The notes below the pieces were generated by a model that made no database searches, had not been told where the DNA came from, and saw only the letters and a program-made list of their open reading frames with translations. A program made the translations under genes and the position numbers. From Blastocatellia bacterium AA13 (GTDB lineage Bacteria > Acidobacteriota > Blastocatellia > UBA7656), in contig QHVH01000008.1 in NCBI GenBank assembly GCA_003222245.1, positions 124,001 to 188,000 of the forward strand: 64,000 nt of DNA, in the 5' to 3' direction. Below are positions 1 to 9,541 of the stretch, one piece after another (position 1 is the first letter of the stretch; the number at the start of each line of letters is the position of its first letter).

Positions 1-2
1 TA

Positions 3-3000
3 GACGCCGCCGAACGAGTCCAACTTCTTGCCGATTTTTCTGGCACGGAAGGTAGCGCGCCGCCCCAGGTGTCGATGCTGTCGATTCATGAGATGTTTGA
101 AGTACGTGCGGCCGCGGCGCCCGATGCCATCTCCGTATGCTGCAAAGAAACGCAGCTAAGCTATCGAATGATCAACAGGCGCGCCAATCAATGCGCGCGG
201 CATCTAAAGCGGTCCGGCATCGGGCCGGAAGCCGCGATTGGAATATTCCTGGACCGCGGCCCCGAAATCGTCATCGCATTGCTTGCGGTGCTGAAGGCAG
301 GCGGCGCGTTTGTGGTACTCGACACGGACTACCCCGACGCCAGGCTGGCGTACTTGATCGAGGAGACGAAACCGCAAGCTGTCTTGACTAACAACCGGCT
401 TGCTAAACACCTTCCTTGCTTTGAAGGATCGTCGATTTGTTTCGATGGCGATCGGAACTTGCTCGAGCTGGAGTCTGATTCGAATCCCGCGTCAAGCGTT
501 TGCGCTGCCGGCCTTGCGTACGTGGCCTATACATCCGGTTCGACTGGAAAACCCAAGGGAATTCTCTCGACTCATGGCGGTGTCACAAACTATCTGCGAT
601 ACGTAAACGCGACCTATTCTCTGAACGATTCCGACACGGTACTGCAGCTCGCTTCGTTCACTTTCGATGCGTCCGTGCGCGACTCGATAGGCCCGCTCAC
701 GGCCGGCGCAAGAGTGATCGTACCGACCGCGGAAGAAGCGCGCGATCCCGCGGCTCTCCTCGATTTGATCGAGCGCAATGCAGTCACACGAATGCTCGCC
801 ATCGTTCCGACTACGCTGAGGAATCTGGTAAGCGCGGCCGGGGAAATCGGGCGAACCTGCGATTCGGTTCAAACGATCCTGCTGAGCGGCGAACCGCTCT
901 ACACAGCCGATTGCGTGAACGCGCGAGCGGTCTTCGGCGCCGCGGTGTTGCTAGTCAACCAGTACGGGCCGACCGAATGCACGATGACTTCGACCTATCA
1001 CGCCGTAACGAATAACGACAACGAGCCGGGACCGGTGTTGATCGGCGGACCGATTCCCAACTCGCGCCTCTTCGTGCTCGGCTCAGGGCTTGATCTTTCT
1101 CCGCCCGGCATCAAAGGTGAGATTCAGATCGGCGGTGTTGGTCTGGCCAGGGGTTACATGAATTGCCCTGACCTGACCGCGGAAAGATTCATTCCCGATC
1201 CGCTCGGCGTGGAGCCTGGAGCCCGCGTCTACAACACCGGCGACCTCGCGTATTACACGACCGCCCGGAATGTAAGTCTGGCGGGCAGAAAAGACCATCA
1301 GGTCAAGATTCGCGGCGTTCGAGTCGAGCCTGGCGAGATCGAGGCAGTGCTCGGGCGGCATCCCTCCATTCGCGAGGTCGCCGTGGTTGCGAAGGACGAT
1401 GGGCCAGAGAAGGCTCTCGTGGCCTATTACACGCCGGATCGCGCATACGCTCCAAGACCGGCTGAGTTGCGCGCTTTTCTCAGAGAACATCTCCCCGAGT
1501 TCTTGCTTCCGTCGGCCTTTGTAGAGTTGAGAGCGATGCCGCTTACGAGAAACGGCAAAGTGAATCGCGCGATGCTGCGGGAGGATTCCGCTTCGTCGGC
1601 GCGGCCGCGGTATGTGGCGCCGCGTACGCCGGTCGAGGAGACAATGGCCGATATATGGGCCGACCTGCTGCGCGTAGAGCGGCCGGGTGTCGACGACAAC
1701 TTCTTCGATCTTGGCGGCCATTCACTGCGCGCGACGACTCTGGTTTACAGAGTACTTCAAGTGTTTCAAGTCGAGCTTCCGCTCCGCGGCATCTTTGACT
1801 TCCCGACGCTCGGCGAGTTCTGTCGTCTTATCGGCCGCGAGGCAGAGGGCCGTGAAGGCGGAACGACGGCCCAACAACCGATCTCCCGTCGGAAGGAAAG
1901 GGGCCGCGCGCCGCTTTCATTCGCGCAACAGCGGCTGTGGTTTCTGGATCAGCTCGAGCCCGGCTCCGCTGCGTACAACCTGCCGGTCATGGTCCGGGTT
2001 CAAGGCGTACTGTCGATGCCGGCGCTTGCTATTAGCTTCTCGGAGCTTGTTCACCGGCACGAATCGCTGCGGACTCGCTTCGCAACAGTCGAGGCGCAGC
2101 CTTTTCAAATCATCGATGACGGCTCAACGGTTGATTTTGCAGTCGCTGAGCTTCGAATGCCGGCGAGTCATGAAGGCGCGCGCGCGGCGATTCGCCTCGC
2201 TTGCGAAGAAGCGGCAAGACCTTTCAATTTGTCGGAAGGCCCCTTGTTCAAGATCCGCTTATTTCGATCCGGCGAGGCGGAGCACCTGCTGCTGATATCG
2301 ATGCACCATATTATTTCGGATCTCTGGTCGACCGGAATACTGGTGCGCGACCTTTCAGCGATCTACGCGAGCGTCTGCCGAGGCGAACCTGTAATGCTCG
2401 CTGAGCCTGCAATCCAGTATGCCGACTTTGCAGCGTGGCAGCGTGGTTGGCTGCGCGGTGAAGTCATGGAATCGCGGTTAGAGTACTGGACTCGGCTTCT
2501 CGGAGGCGTCGAACCTCTGAGCCTGCCCACCGACAGGCCGCGGCCGCCGATTCAAAGTTATCGAGGATCTCGCGAAGGTCTGACCCTGCCGGCAGTCACG
2601 GTAGAGAAGTTGAGTGCGTTAGCTCGGACAGAAGGCGCCACCCTGTACATGGTGTTGCTGGCCGCGTTTCAGGTTTTGCTGCACCGATACTCGAACTGTG
2701 ACGATATCGCCGTTGGATCGCCCTCGGCCAATCGCAATCACGGGCAGATCGAGGACGTCGTAGGCTTCTTTGCAAACACTCTCGTAATGCGAACCGACGC
2801 CGGCGGAAATCCCAGCTTCCGCGAATTGATTCGACGTGTAAAAACGATGGCGCTCGGTGCATACGAGCATCAGGATATGCCTTTCGAAAAGCTGGTGGAA
2901 GCCTTGCAGCCTGAGCGCGATCTCAGTCGGAACCCGCTGTTTCAAGTCTTGTTTGCGCTTCAGAACGTTCCCGTAGAGACAATCAGCCTTCCAGGAATAA

Positions 3001-5960
3001 AACTCGAGCCGATCGGCATTCCGGCTGCGACCTCGCGCTTCGATCTTGCGCTTTGGCTGGTCGAGAACCCCTCTGGGTTATCCGGATCGTTGGAATACAG
3101 CACCGATCTGTTCGATCGTGAAACCGCGGCGGCGATGCTCAGCCACTTTCAAAACCTGACCGCAAGCATCGCGTCGGATCCGGATCAACGGATCGCCGGC
3201 CTGACGTTGCTCAGCGAGGCTGAACGGAACATGCAGGTGTTCGATTGGAATCACCTACAGGCGTCGGTGCACCCGCGTAAGTCCATCCATCAGATGTTTG
3301 AAGAAGCAGCCGTTCAGCTTGAGGACTCCACCGCCGTGATCTGTGAGGAGCGATTCCTGACGTTCGGAGAGCTGAACCGGCGAGCCAACCAACTGGCGAA
3401 CCACCTCGGCAAACTGGGAGTGGAACCGGGCCGGCGAGTTGGCATCTGTCTCGAACGATCAAACGAATTGATACTGGCGATGCTCGGAGTGCTGAAGACC
3501 GGCGGAGCATATGTTCCGCTCGATCCGGCGTATCCCGAACAGCGGCTTGCACAATTGATCACCGATTCACGAGCCGCGGTTGTGATCGGCGACGAGCGGA
3601 GCGGCGCACTCTTAACTACGGTTGAAGCGCGGTTCGTGAGGCTCGACGCAGACTGGGCGGTCATCGGCCGGGAAAGCTCTTTGCCGAGCGGAGTTCCCAG
3701 CGATCCCGATCAACCCGCTTATGTGATCTTCACGTCCGGCTCATCCGGCAGGCCGAAAGGAGTGACTGTTTCTCACGCCAGCGTCGTGTCGCTGGTTAAC
3801 GCAACAGACAGCCTCTTCAACGAACCGCAAAAGGACACTTGGACTCTCTTTCATTCTTATGCATTCGACCTTTCGGTATGGGAGATCTGGCGGTGCCTAT
3901 TGGGAGGATCGCGCTTGATCGTTGTCGCGGACTGGATGACCAGGTCACCGGCTGCTTTTTACGGCCTGCTTCAGGAGGAACGCGTCACTGTCCTGAACCA
4001 GACCCCTTCGGCATTGCGACACCTGATCAATGCGAGCGAGGAGTCCAGGAATCAAAGCGCGACCTCCGATCACGATTTGGCGCTTCGTCTGCTGTTCTGC
4101 GGAGGCGAAGCGTTGCCGGGGGAGCTCGCCGGCAAGTCGCTCGAATGGAACGTGCCGGTGCTGAACCTGTACGGGCCCACTGAAGCAACTGTGTGGGCTT
4201 CCATTCATCGCGTCGATGCCGGCAATGCAACACAGCCTCTGACCCCCATCGGGCGTCCTCTTCCTAACACAAACATCTTTTTACTCGACCAGGGCCAGGA
4301 ACTCGTTCCGGCTGGAGTTGTGGGCGAGATTTGTATAGGTGGGCGGGGGGTTGCTCAGGGATATTTGAATCAACCGGTATTGACCGCCGACAAATTCATT
4401 CCAGATCAATTCAGCGCCGTTCCCGGCAGCCGCCTTTATCGAACCGGCGACATTGCGCGGCGAAAGGACGCGACCATTGAATACCTCCGCCGAATCGATC
4501 ATCAAATCAAGATTCGCGGTTACCGTGTAGAGACGGGCGAAATCGAGGCTTCATTGGTCCGACATCCTGGGATAGCCGACTGCGTGGTGACCATTAGTGA
4601 AGGGCGGGCCGGAGAAAAACAACTGGTCGCTTACATTGTAAACAAACCCGCGCAGTCGCCGACGACCGCTGAATTGCGAGGCTATTTGAAGGGGCTGCTT
4701 CCCGACTACATGATTCCGTCCGGGTTCATAACACTCGAGACGATGCCGTTGACGCCGAATGGAAAGATAGATTGGAGGTCCCTGCCTGCTTCATCCAATT
4801 CAAACGTGAGGCAAGCAGAGATGGCGCCGCCTCGGACATTTTATGAAGCCGTGCTGGCTGGAATCTGGGCCGGCGTGCTCGGCGTGGACGATATAGGAAT
4901 CCACGACAACTTCTTTGATCTTGGCGGTCATTCGTTGCTTGCGCCCTCGATCATATTGAAAGCGCAAACTCTGCTCCGCGTAAGCGTACCGGTGCGGTCT
5001 CTCTTCGAGTTTCCGACTATCGCGGGGCTCGCCAGGGCTGTCGAAGACGCAAAGCGCGTTAAGTCGGCCGACAAAAAATGGACGCCGGTTGTCGAGCTTC
5101 AGCATGGAAACTCCGCGCTTCCGTTTTTCTGCGTTCACGCGGGCGGCGGAGGTGTCGGGTGCTACCTCGACCTTGTCCGCCATCTCGGATCGGATCAGAC
5201 GTTCTACGGAATTCAGGCCCCCGAGCACGGCGATCTCGAAGGGTCGCCGTACAACTTCGATTCAGTCGAAGACACCGCCTCTTATTATCTCGAAGCGGTG
5301 CGTGAGGCCCAGCCTCTTGGTCCATATCTGCTTGGAGGCTGGTCAGCCGGTGGTGTGATTGCTTTCGAGATGGCCCGTCAACTGAAGAACCAGGGACAGG
5401 AAGTAGCTCTGCTTGCCCTGTTGGATTGTATGCCGCGGTCGATTATGGCCTCGAAGCTCGATCCCGGAGCGATGGCTTTTCTTTATGCGAAGGCAATGGC
5501 GGCAAGCTCCGGACGGGACCTGGCCGTTTCGTTCGATTCCATCCGCGAACTGGAGATGAGAGATGCCTTGAGTCTGCTGGTCGCCGAGCTTAAACGCGCT
5601 GGAATAATTCCATTCGAGACAAAGGCTGATTGGTTTGAAAAGCTGCTCGAAGGCGTTCAATCGCGCAGCCAAAGTCTCACGCGTTACTCGCCTCGGATTT
5701 ATGCGGGAAAGATCACGCTCTTTCGAGGCACCGAAATCGATGCGGAGTTCATCAAGGCCCAGAACGCCCTCGACGAAGCAGCGATTGATTATCGGGACCG
5801 AACCAACGGTTGGTTTCGCCTTTCAACCGAGCAAGTCGACGTGTACGAAACTCCGGGCCATCATTACACTATCGTTCTTGAACCGCACGTCAGGGTTCTG
5901 GCAAGGCAGTTGAAGTCGTGCATCGACGCAGCGCTAAAGATGACTTCGGCCGCGGATTGA
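3..5960 (+). CDS. Nonribosomal peptide synthetase, C-terminal part (A-PCP-C-A-PCP-TE), 5' end outside window
   Basis: Multimodular peptide synthetase that activates amino acids as adenylates, loads them on carrier domains, condenses them and releases the product. The frame is open from base 3. The residues before the first possible start (GTG 69) read like the linker that ends a condensation domain (DAAERVQLLADFSGTE), so the gene continues to the left. Counting from base 69: A1 with YTSGSTGKPKG near 153 and YGPTE near 300; PCP1 with DNFFDLGGHS near 542; C domain with SFAQQRLWFL near 615 and HHIISDLWS near 745 (His and Asp kept, usual Gly replaced by Leu); A2 with FTSGSSGRPKG near 1220; PCP2 near 1612; type I thioesterase with GWSAGG near 1755 and a late GHH near 1930. 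By hand alignment to GrsA the specificity codes read DARALSQMT (A1) and DLWNFGLVW (A2). The second faintly resembles a cysteine code; substrate is unproven. Confidence 0.95.
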   Translation, partial: DAAERVQLLADFSGTEGSAPPQVSMLSIHEMFEVRAAAAPDAISVCCKETQLSYRMINRRANQCARHLKRSGIGPEAAIGIFLDRGPEIVIALLAVLKAGGAFVVLDTDYPDARLAYLIEETKPQAVLTNNRLAKHLPCFEGSSICFDGDRNLLELESDSNPASSVCAAGLAYVAYTSGSTGKPKGILSTHGGVTNYLRYVNATYSLNDSDTVLQLASFTFDASVRDSIGPLTAGARVIVPTAEEARDPAALLDLIERNAVTRMLAIVPTTLRNLVSAAGEIGRTCDSVQTILLSGEPLYTADCVNARAVFGAAVLLVNQYGPTECTMTSTYHAVTNNDNEPGPVLIGGPIPNSRLFVLGSGLDLSPPGIKGEIQIGGVGLARGYMNCPDLTAERFIPDPLGVEPGARVYNTGDLAYYTTARNVSLAGRKDHQVKIRGVRVEPGEIEAVLGRHPSIREVAVVAKDDGPEKALVAYYTPDRAYAPRPAELRAFLREHLPEFLLPSAFVELRAMPLTRNGKVNRAMLREDSASSARPRYVAPRTPVEETMADIWADLLRVERPGVDDNFFDLGGHSLRATTLVYRVLQVFQVELPLRGIFDFPTLGEFCRLIGREAEGREGGTTAQQPISRRKERGRAPLSFAQQRLWFLDQLEPGSAAYNLPVMVRVQGVLSMPALAISFSELVHRHESLRTRFATVEAQPFQIIDDGSTVDFAVAELRMPASHEGARAAIRLACEEAARPFNLSEGPLFKIRLFRSGEAEHLLLISMHHIISDLWSTGILVRDLSAIYASVCRGEPVMLAEPAIQYADFAAWQRGWLRGEVMESRLEYWTRLLGGVEPLSLPTDRPRPPIQSYRGSREGLTLPAVTVEKLSALARTEGATLYMVLLAAFQVLLHRYSNCDDIAVGSPSANRNHGQIEDVVGFFANTLVMRTDAGGNPSFRELIRRVKTMALGAYEHQDMPFEKLVEALQPERDLSRNPLFQVLFALQNVPVETISLPGIKLEPIGIPAATSRFDLALWLVENPSGLSGSLEYSTDLFDRETAAAMLSHFQNLTASIASDPDQRIAGLTLLSEAERNMQVFDWNHLQASVHPRKSIHQMFEEAAVQLEDSTAVICEERFLTFGELNRRANQLANHLGKLGVEPGRRVGICLERSNELILAMLGVLKTGGAYVPLDPAYPEQRLAQLITDSRAAVVIGDERSGALLTTVEARFVRLDADWAVIGRESSLPSGVPSDPDQPAYVIFTSGSSGRPKGVTVSHASVVSLVNATDSLFNEPQKDTWTLFHSYAFDLSVWEIWRCLLGGSRLIVVADWMTRSPAAFYGLLQEERVTVLNQTPSALRHLINASEESRNQSATSDHDLALRLLFCGGEALPGELAGKSLEWNVPVLNLYGPTEATVWASIHRVDAGNATQPLTPIGRPLPNTNIFLLDQGQELVPAGVVGEICIGGRGVAQGYLNQPVLTADKFIPDQFSAVPGSRLYRTGDIARRKDATIEYLRRIDHQIKIRGYRVETGEIEASLVRHPGIADCVVTISEGRAGEKQLVAYIVNKPAQSPTTAELRGYLKGLLPDYMIPSGFITLETMPLTPNGKIDWRSLPASSNSNVRQAEMAPPRTFYEAVLAGIWAGVLGVDDIGIHDNFFDLGGHSLLAPSIILKAQTLLRVSVPVRSLFEFPTIAGLARAVEDAKRVKSADKKWTPVVELQHGNSALPFFCVHAGGGGVGCYLDLVRHLGSDQTFYGIQAPEHGDLEGSPYNFDSVEDTASYYLEAVREAQPLGPYLLGGWSAGGVIAFEMARQLKNQGQEVALLALLDCMPRSIMASKLDPGAMAFLYAKAMAASSGRDLAVSFDSIRELEMRDALSLLVAELKRAGIIPFETKADWFEKLLEGVQSRSQSLTRYSPRIYAGKITLFRGTEIDAEFIKAQNALDEAAIDYRDRTNGWFRLSTEQVDVYETPGHHYTIVLEPHVRVLARQLKSCIDAALKMTSAAD

Positions 5961-5975
5961 AGGACAGGAGGATTG

Positions 5976-8423
5976 ATGGGGACATTAAAGCAGGACCTGA
6001 GTTATGCACTTCGGATGTTGGCGAAGAATCCGGGCTTCACGATGGCGGTGGTAATCGTTCTCGCCCTCACCATCGGAGTGAACACGACTATTTTTAGCGT
6101 GATTTCCGCCGTCCTCATACGCCCTTTGCCCTACAAGGACCCTGCTCACCTGGTAATGGTCTGGGAAACTGATCTCAAACGCGGGCTGACACGCGGCATT
6201 GTCTCTCCGGCGAACTTTCTTGACTGGAAGGAGCAGAGTCAATCATTCGATGATCTCTCGCCGTGGCGTTTCTGGTATTTCAATCTCACCGGCGCCGATG
6301 AACCTGAGCGCGTGCAGGGACTCCTCGTCGCTTCGAATTTCTTCAATTTGTTGGGAGTCAAGCCGCGGCTCGGGCGGGCCTTTGCGCCGGAGGACGAGCA
6401 TCCTGGCAATGACAAGGTAGTTATCTTGAGTCATAACCTCTGGCAGAGACGCTTCGGCGGAGACTTCGGCGTCATCGACAAGCCGGTGACGATCGAAGGC
6501 GAAACATATCGCGTGATCGGGGTGCTGCCGGCCAACTTCAGGTTCATGAAAGTCCTGAACCGCGATCTCGACATATGGGTTCCTCTCATAATCGAACCAA
6601 AGCAGGTGAGTCGTCAGGATCATTCGATTAACGTGTTTGCGCGGTTAAAGGACGGGGTGTCTCTTGCGCAGGCCCGCGCCGAAATGAACGCTATTATGTC
6701 CCGTATCGAAGAACAGTTCCCTGAGAGCAATACGGGCCGGGGCGCGCGGGTCGTCCCGCTCCAGGAAAATTATGGCGAGCGCATTCACGATACTCTGTTG
6801 ATACTGCTCGCGGCGGTAGCGTTCGTGCTTTTAATTGCCTGCGCGAACGTCGCCAACCTGTTGCTCGCGCGAGCCACAGTCAGGCAGAGGGAAATGGCCA
6901 TTCGCAGCGCGCTTGGCGCCGGCCGTGCCCGTCTGTTCAGGCAGGCGCTCACCGAAAGCGTTCTATTGGCTTTGATCGGCGGGTTGCTGGGAGTGCTGCT
7001 CGCTTACGCCGGCATAAGCTTGCTCAATGATTTGATACCCAACAGCGTCGTGGCGCGGGTTGACAGCTTCGAGGTCGATGGCCGCGTGCTGGTCTATACG
7101 TCACTCATTTCAGTTCTGACCGGCCTCCTGTTCGGCGTTGCGCCTGGGCTTCAATCATCCAGAACGGATCTGCTGGAGGTGCTTAAAGAGAGCGCTAGAG
7201 GCTCAACGAGTCTGCGCGGCGGCAAGCTGCGCAATCTTCTGGTCGGCCTCGAGGTCGCGCTGGCGGTCATGCTGCTTATAGGCGCGGGCCTGATGATAAG
7301 AAGCTCCCTTCAATTGCAGGACTTCGATAGAGGGTTCCGTACAGCGGACATACTCACGGGACAAGTCTGGATATCAAAAGCGAAGTACCCTCAGAAGGCT
7401 CAGCTTGTGCAGTTCTATCGACAGTCGCTCGGACATCTCGAATCGACGCCGGGCATACAATCGGCCAGCATGATAAGTTTCCTGCCGCTCAGTGGTCTTT
7501 CGGACGGCGTAACTTTTACGATCGAAGGAAAGGCCCCGCCATCGGCAAATGAAAAACCGTCGTCTCGTTATTACATAATCGGACCTGACTACTTTAAGAC
7601 AATGGGAATGTCCGTTCTCCGCGGCCGGGACATTACCGATCAGGATGCCGAAGGAGCAGCCGGCGCGGTTGTGATCAACCAGACTATGGCTCAACGCTTC
7701 TGGCCTGATGACGATCCGATCGGGCAGCGAATAAAGCCGGAGTTTCCTAAAGCGAAGGCGCCGTGGCGTCCGGATTCCGCCATTGACGCCCTGACCATTG
7801 TCGGCATCGTCAGAGATGCGCGGGAAGACGGTCTTGTAGACGGCGCGATCCCACAGATGTATCTGTCCTGTCTGCAAAGCCCATCCCTGCTCATGAATTT
7901 CGTTGTACGGTCATCCGACCCGGCGCAAAAAGCCGGCTTGCTGCGCGCGAGCGTCACCGCCGCTGACCCCGATCAACCGGTCTTCAACATCAGAACTATG
8001 GACGAGGTCCTTGCCGAGTCATTCGCTCAACCGCGAGTGCTGTCGCTTCTTCTGGGCACGTTTGCGTTGTTGGCGCTCGTGCTGGCCACCGTTGGAATCT
8101 ATGGCGTTATGGCTTATACAGTCAGCCAGCGCACGCACGAACTTGGAATCAGGATGGCTCTGGGAGCCAAACGCGGGGATATACTGCGGCTGGTACTAAC
8201 GGGCGGCGCGAAATTGGTAGTCGCCAGTGTGATCGTAGGCGTCATCGGCGCTTTTGTCGCGAATCGCGTTCTGGCCACTCTGCTCTTCGGCGTCAGTTCT
8301 ACGGACCCCGGCACTTTTATCGGAGTCTCGCTGCTTCTGACCGCGGTCGCCATGACCGCCACATTCCTGCCCGCGCAAAAGGCAACTCGCGTCGAACCGA
8401 CAATCGCCTTGCGCCAGGAATAG
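5976..8423 (+). CDS. ADOP-type ABC transporter permease (MacB/FtsX family)
   Basis: Inner-membrane permease of the acidobacterial duplicated orphan permease type, about 815 residues. The N-terminus carries a short leader (YALRMLAKNPGFT), then a transmembrane segment, a MacB-type periplasmic domain, an FtsX core of three helices near 275-390, and a second periplasmic domain and FtsX core near 690-810. Known family members work without an adjacent ATPase gene, and none is seen here. I chose ATG 5976 over the TTG at 5973 because AGGAGG lies just upstream. It starts 15 bp after the synthetase stop, so co-transcription is likely. Export of the peptide product is a reasonable but untested role; many ADOP permeases have no known substrate. 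Confidence 0.9.
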   Translation: MGTLKQDLSYALRMLAKNPGFTMAVVIVLALTIGVNTTIFSVISAVLIRPLPYKDPAHLVMVWETDLKRGLTRGIVSPANFLDWKEQSQSFDDLSPWRFWYFNLTGADEPERVQGLLVASNFFNLLGVKPRLGRAFAPEDEHPGNDKVVILSHNLWQRRFGGDFGVIDKPVTIEGETYRVIGVLPANFRFMKVLNRDLDIWVPLIIEPKQVSRQDHSINVFARLKDGVSLAQARAEMNAIMSRIEEQFPESNTGRGARVVPLQENYGERIHDTLLILLAAVAFVLLIACANVANLLLARATVRQREMAIRSALGAGRARLFRQALTESVLLALIGGLLGVLLAYAGISLLNDLIPNSVVARVDSFEVDGRVLVYTSLISVLTGLLFGVAPGLQSSRTDLLEVLKESARGSTSLRGGKLRNLLVGLEVALAVMLLIGAGLMIRSSLQLQDFDRGFRTADILTGQVWISKAKYPQKAQLVQFYRQSLGHLESTPGIQSASMISFLPLSGLSDGVTFTIEGKAPPSANEKPSSRYYIIGPDYFKTMGMSVLRGRDITDQDAEGAAGAVVINQTMAQRFWPDDDPIGQRIKPEFPKAKAPWRPDSAIDALTIVGIVRDAREDGLVDGAIPQMYLSCLQSPSLLMNFVVRSSDPAQKAGLLRASVTAADPDQPVFNIRTMDEVLAESFAQPRVLSLLLGTFALLALVLATVGIYGVMAYTVSQRTHELGIRMALGAKRGDILRLVLTGGAKLVVASVIVGVIGAFVANRVLATLLFGVSSTDPGTFIGVSLLLTAVAMTATFLPAQKATRVEPTIALRQE

Positions 8424-8552
8424 GCACGCGCCGCGGAAGCGGGATCAACGCCGGGTAGAAGGTGTGAAGGAACCAGGCTGCGCAGAAACTCTGAAGAAAC
8501 AGATCTCAAAAGCGATACGAAGGCGCGCGCCTCGAAGGACATTCTTCCTCCG

Positions 8553-9482
8553 TCAAGGGTTGACGCACCACTCGAGTATTGCCATCGCGCCAGTCAGCTT
8601 ATGCCGCGCCTGTCTAAAAGCTCGGTTTTGCGCGCCCTCGAGTACCTCGTCATCAACATCGCCTCCGCGCACCGCCGGAAGATCGTGAAGGAAAATCGTC
8701 CCGGAAGGCCTTGATACCTCAGCCATCATCGCCTGCGTTATCCTAAAAGGCTCGAACGCCGAGCGCCAAGTGGGATCGGCTTTCGGGGCGCCCATCGTCT
8801 GCCATCGTGTTGCGTACACCGCGTCGACATTCCTCGGCAACTTATCAATGCGATGGTGCTGCTCGATAAGCGACCCGTGTTCACGCCCGAGCCGCGTTGC
8901 GTCTTCCATAAAAGCCAGGGGGAGCCCATAGCCTTCAGGCGTGACCAACGTCAGGCACATCCCCGGGGTCATCGATGCGGCCAGCGCCAGGGCGGACGCC
9001 GTATTGTTTCCCTCGCCGACGTAAAGAACGTGAATATCCTGAAGCCGCCCGAACTCTTCCATGAGCGTAACCAGGTCGGTGACGGCCTGAGTCGGATGCT
9101 CGTTGTCGCTCATTGCATTCACGATTGACATGCGGTTCTGGATGGTCATCTCTCTCATCTCTTCAATCGACTCGTTGGTTCTAATGACCAGGACATCCAG
9201 AAACTCGGCCAGTGTCCTCGCCGTGTCCCGCGAAGACTCTCCAGTGGCGAGTTGGAGGTCGTTTGGTCCGTAAGCGATGGGCGTCCCGCCGAGTCGAATT
9301 GCGCCGCAGGTGAAGGCTGTCCGCGTTCGCGTCGAGGAACCGCGAAAGTATATGCCGACAAGTCTTCCTTTGAGAGATTGCCAGCGGTCAAGCGGCGCGG
9401 AAGAGATTTCTAAAGCCCGGTTCACCAGTCGAGCCAGGGTCTCAGGGCCGAGATCCGATATTGACAGGATGTGTCTCGCCAT
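8553..9482 (-). CDS. Atypical ornithine/aspartate carbamoyltransferase-family protein
   Basis: Carbamoyltransferase fold, 309 residues, near the usual OTCase length. The carbamoyl-phosphate site is intact: SSTRTR at 49-54 and HPTQ at 129-132. The amino-acid side is altered. The HCLP loop of ornithine carbamoyltransferases reads HDLP at 266-269, so the substrate-contacting Cys is Asp, and the usual D-x-W-x-SMG element reads TRWQTMG near 225-231, mixing OTCase and ATCase features. Carbamoyl transfer from carbamoyl phosphate is therefore likely, but to an unknown acceptor. It sits 59 bp downstream of the diiron oxygenase gene and converges with the peptide synthetase operon, so it may make a non-proteinogenic building block or tailor the product. 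A self-resistance copy, as known for phaseolotoxin producers, is another option. The start is ATG 9482 with a GAGG/GAGGG stretch upstream. Confidence 0.8.
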   Translation of the reverse strand: MARHILSISDLGPETLARLVNRALEISSAPLDRWQSLKGRLVGIYFRGSSTRTRTAFTCGAIRLGGTPIAYGPNDLQLATGESSRDTARTLAEFLDVLVIRTNESIEEMREMTIQNRMSIVNAMSDNEHPTQAVTDLVTLMEEFGRLQDIHVLYVGEGNNTASALALAASMTPGMCLTLVTPEGYGLPLAFMEDATRLGREHGSLIEQHHRIDKLPRNVDAVYATRWQTMGAPKADPTWRSAFEPFRITQAMMAEVSRPSGTIFLHDLPAVRGGDVDDEVLEGAQNRAFRQARHKLTGAMAILEWCVNP

Positions 9483-9541
9483 CCCTCACCTCTAGTCCTC
9501 GGTCTAGTCCGGGCCGAGTAGCCGATTCCATCCAGGCGTAC

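Noticed and set aside
8424-8552. Terminator between the convergent permease and carbamoyltransferase genes
   Set aside because: I found no stem with a T-run in this gap.
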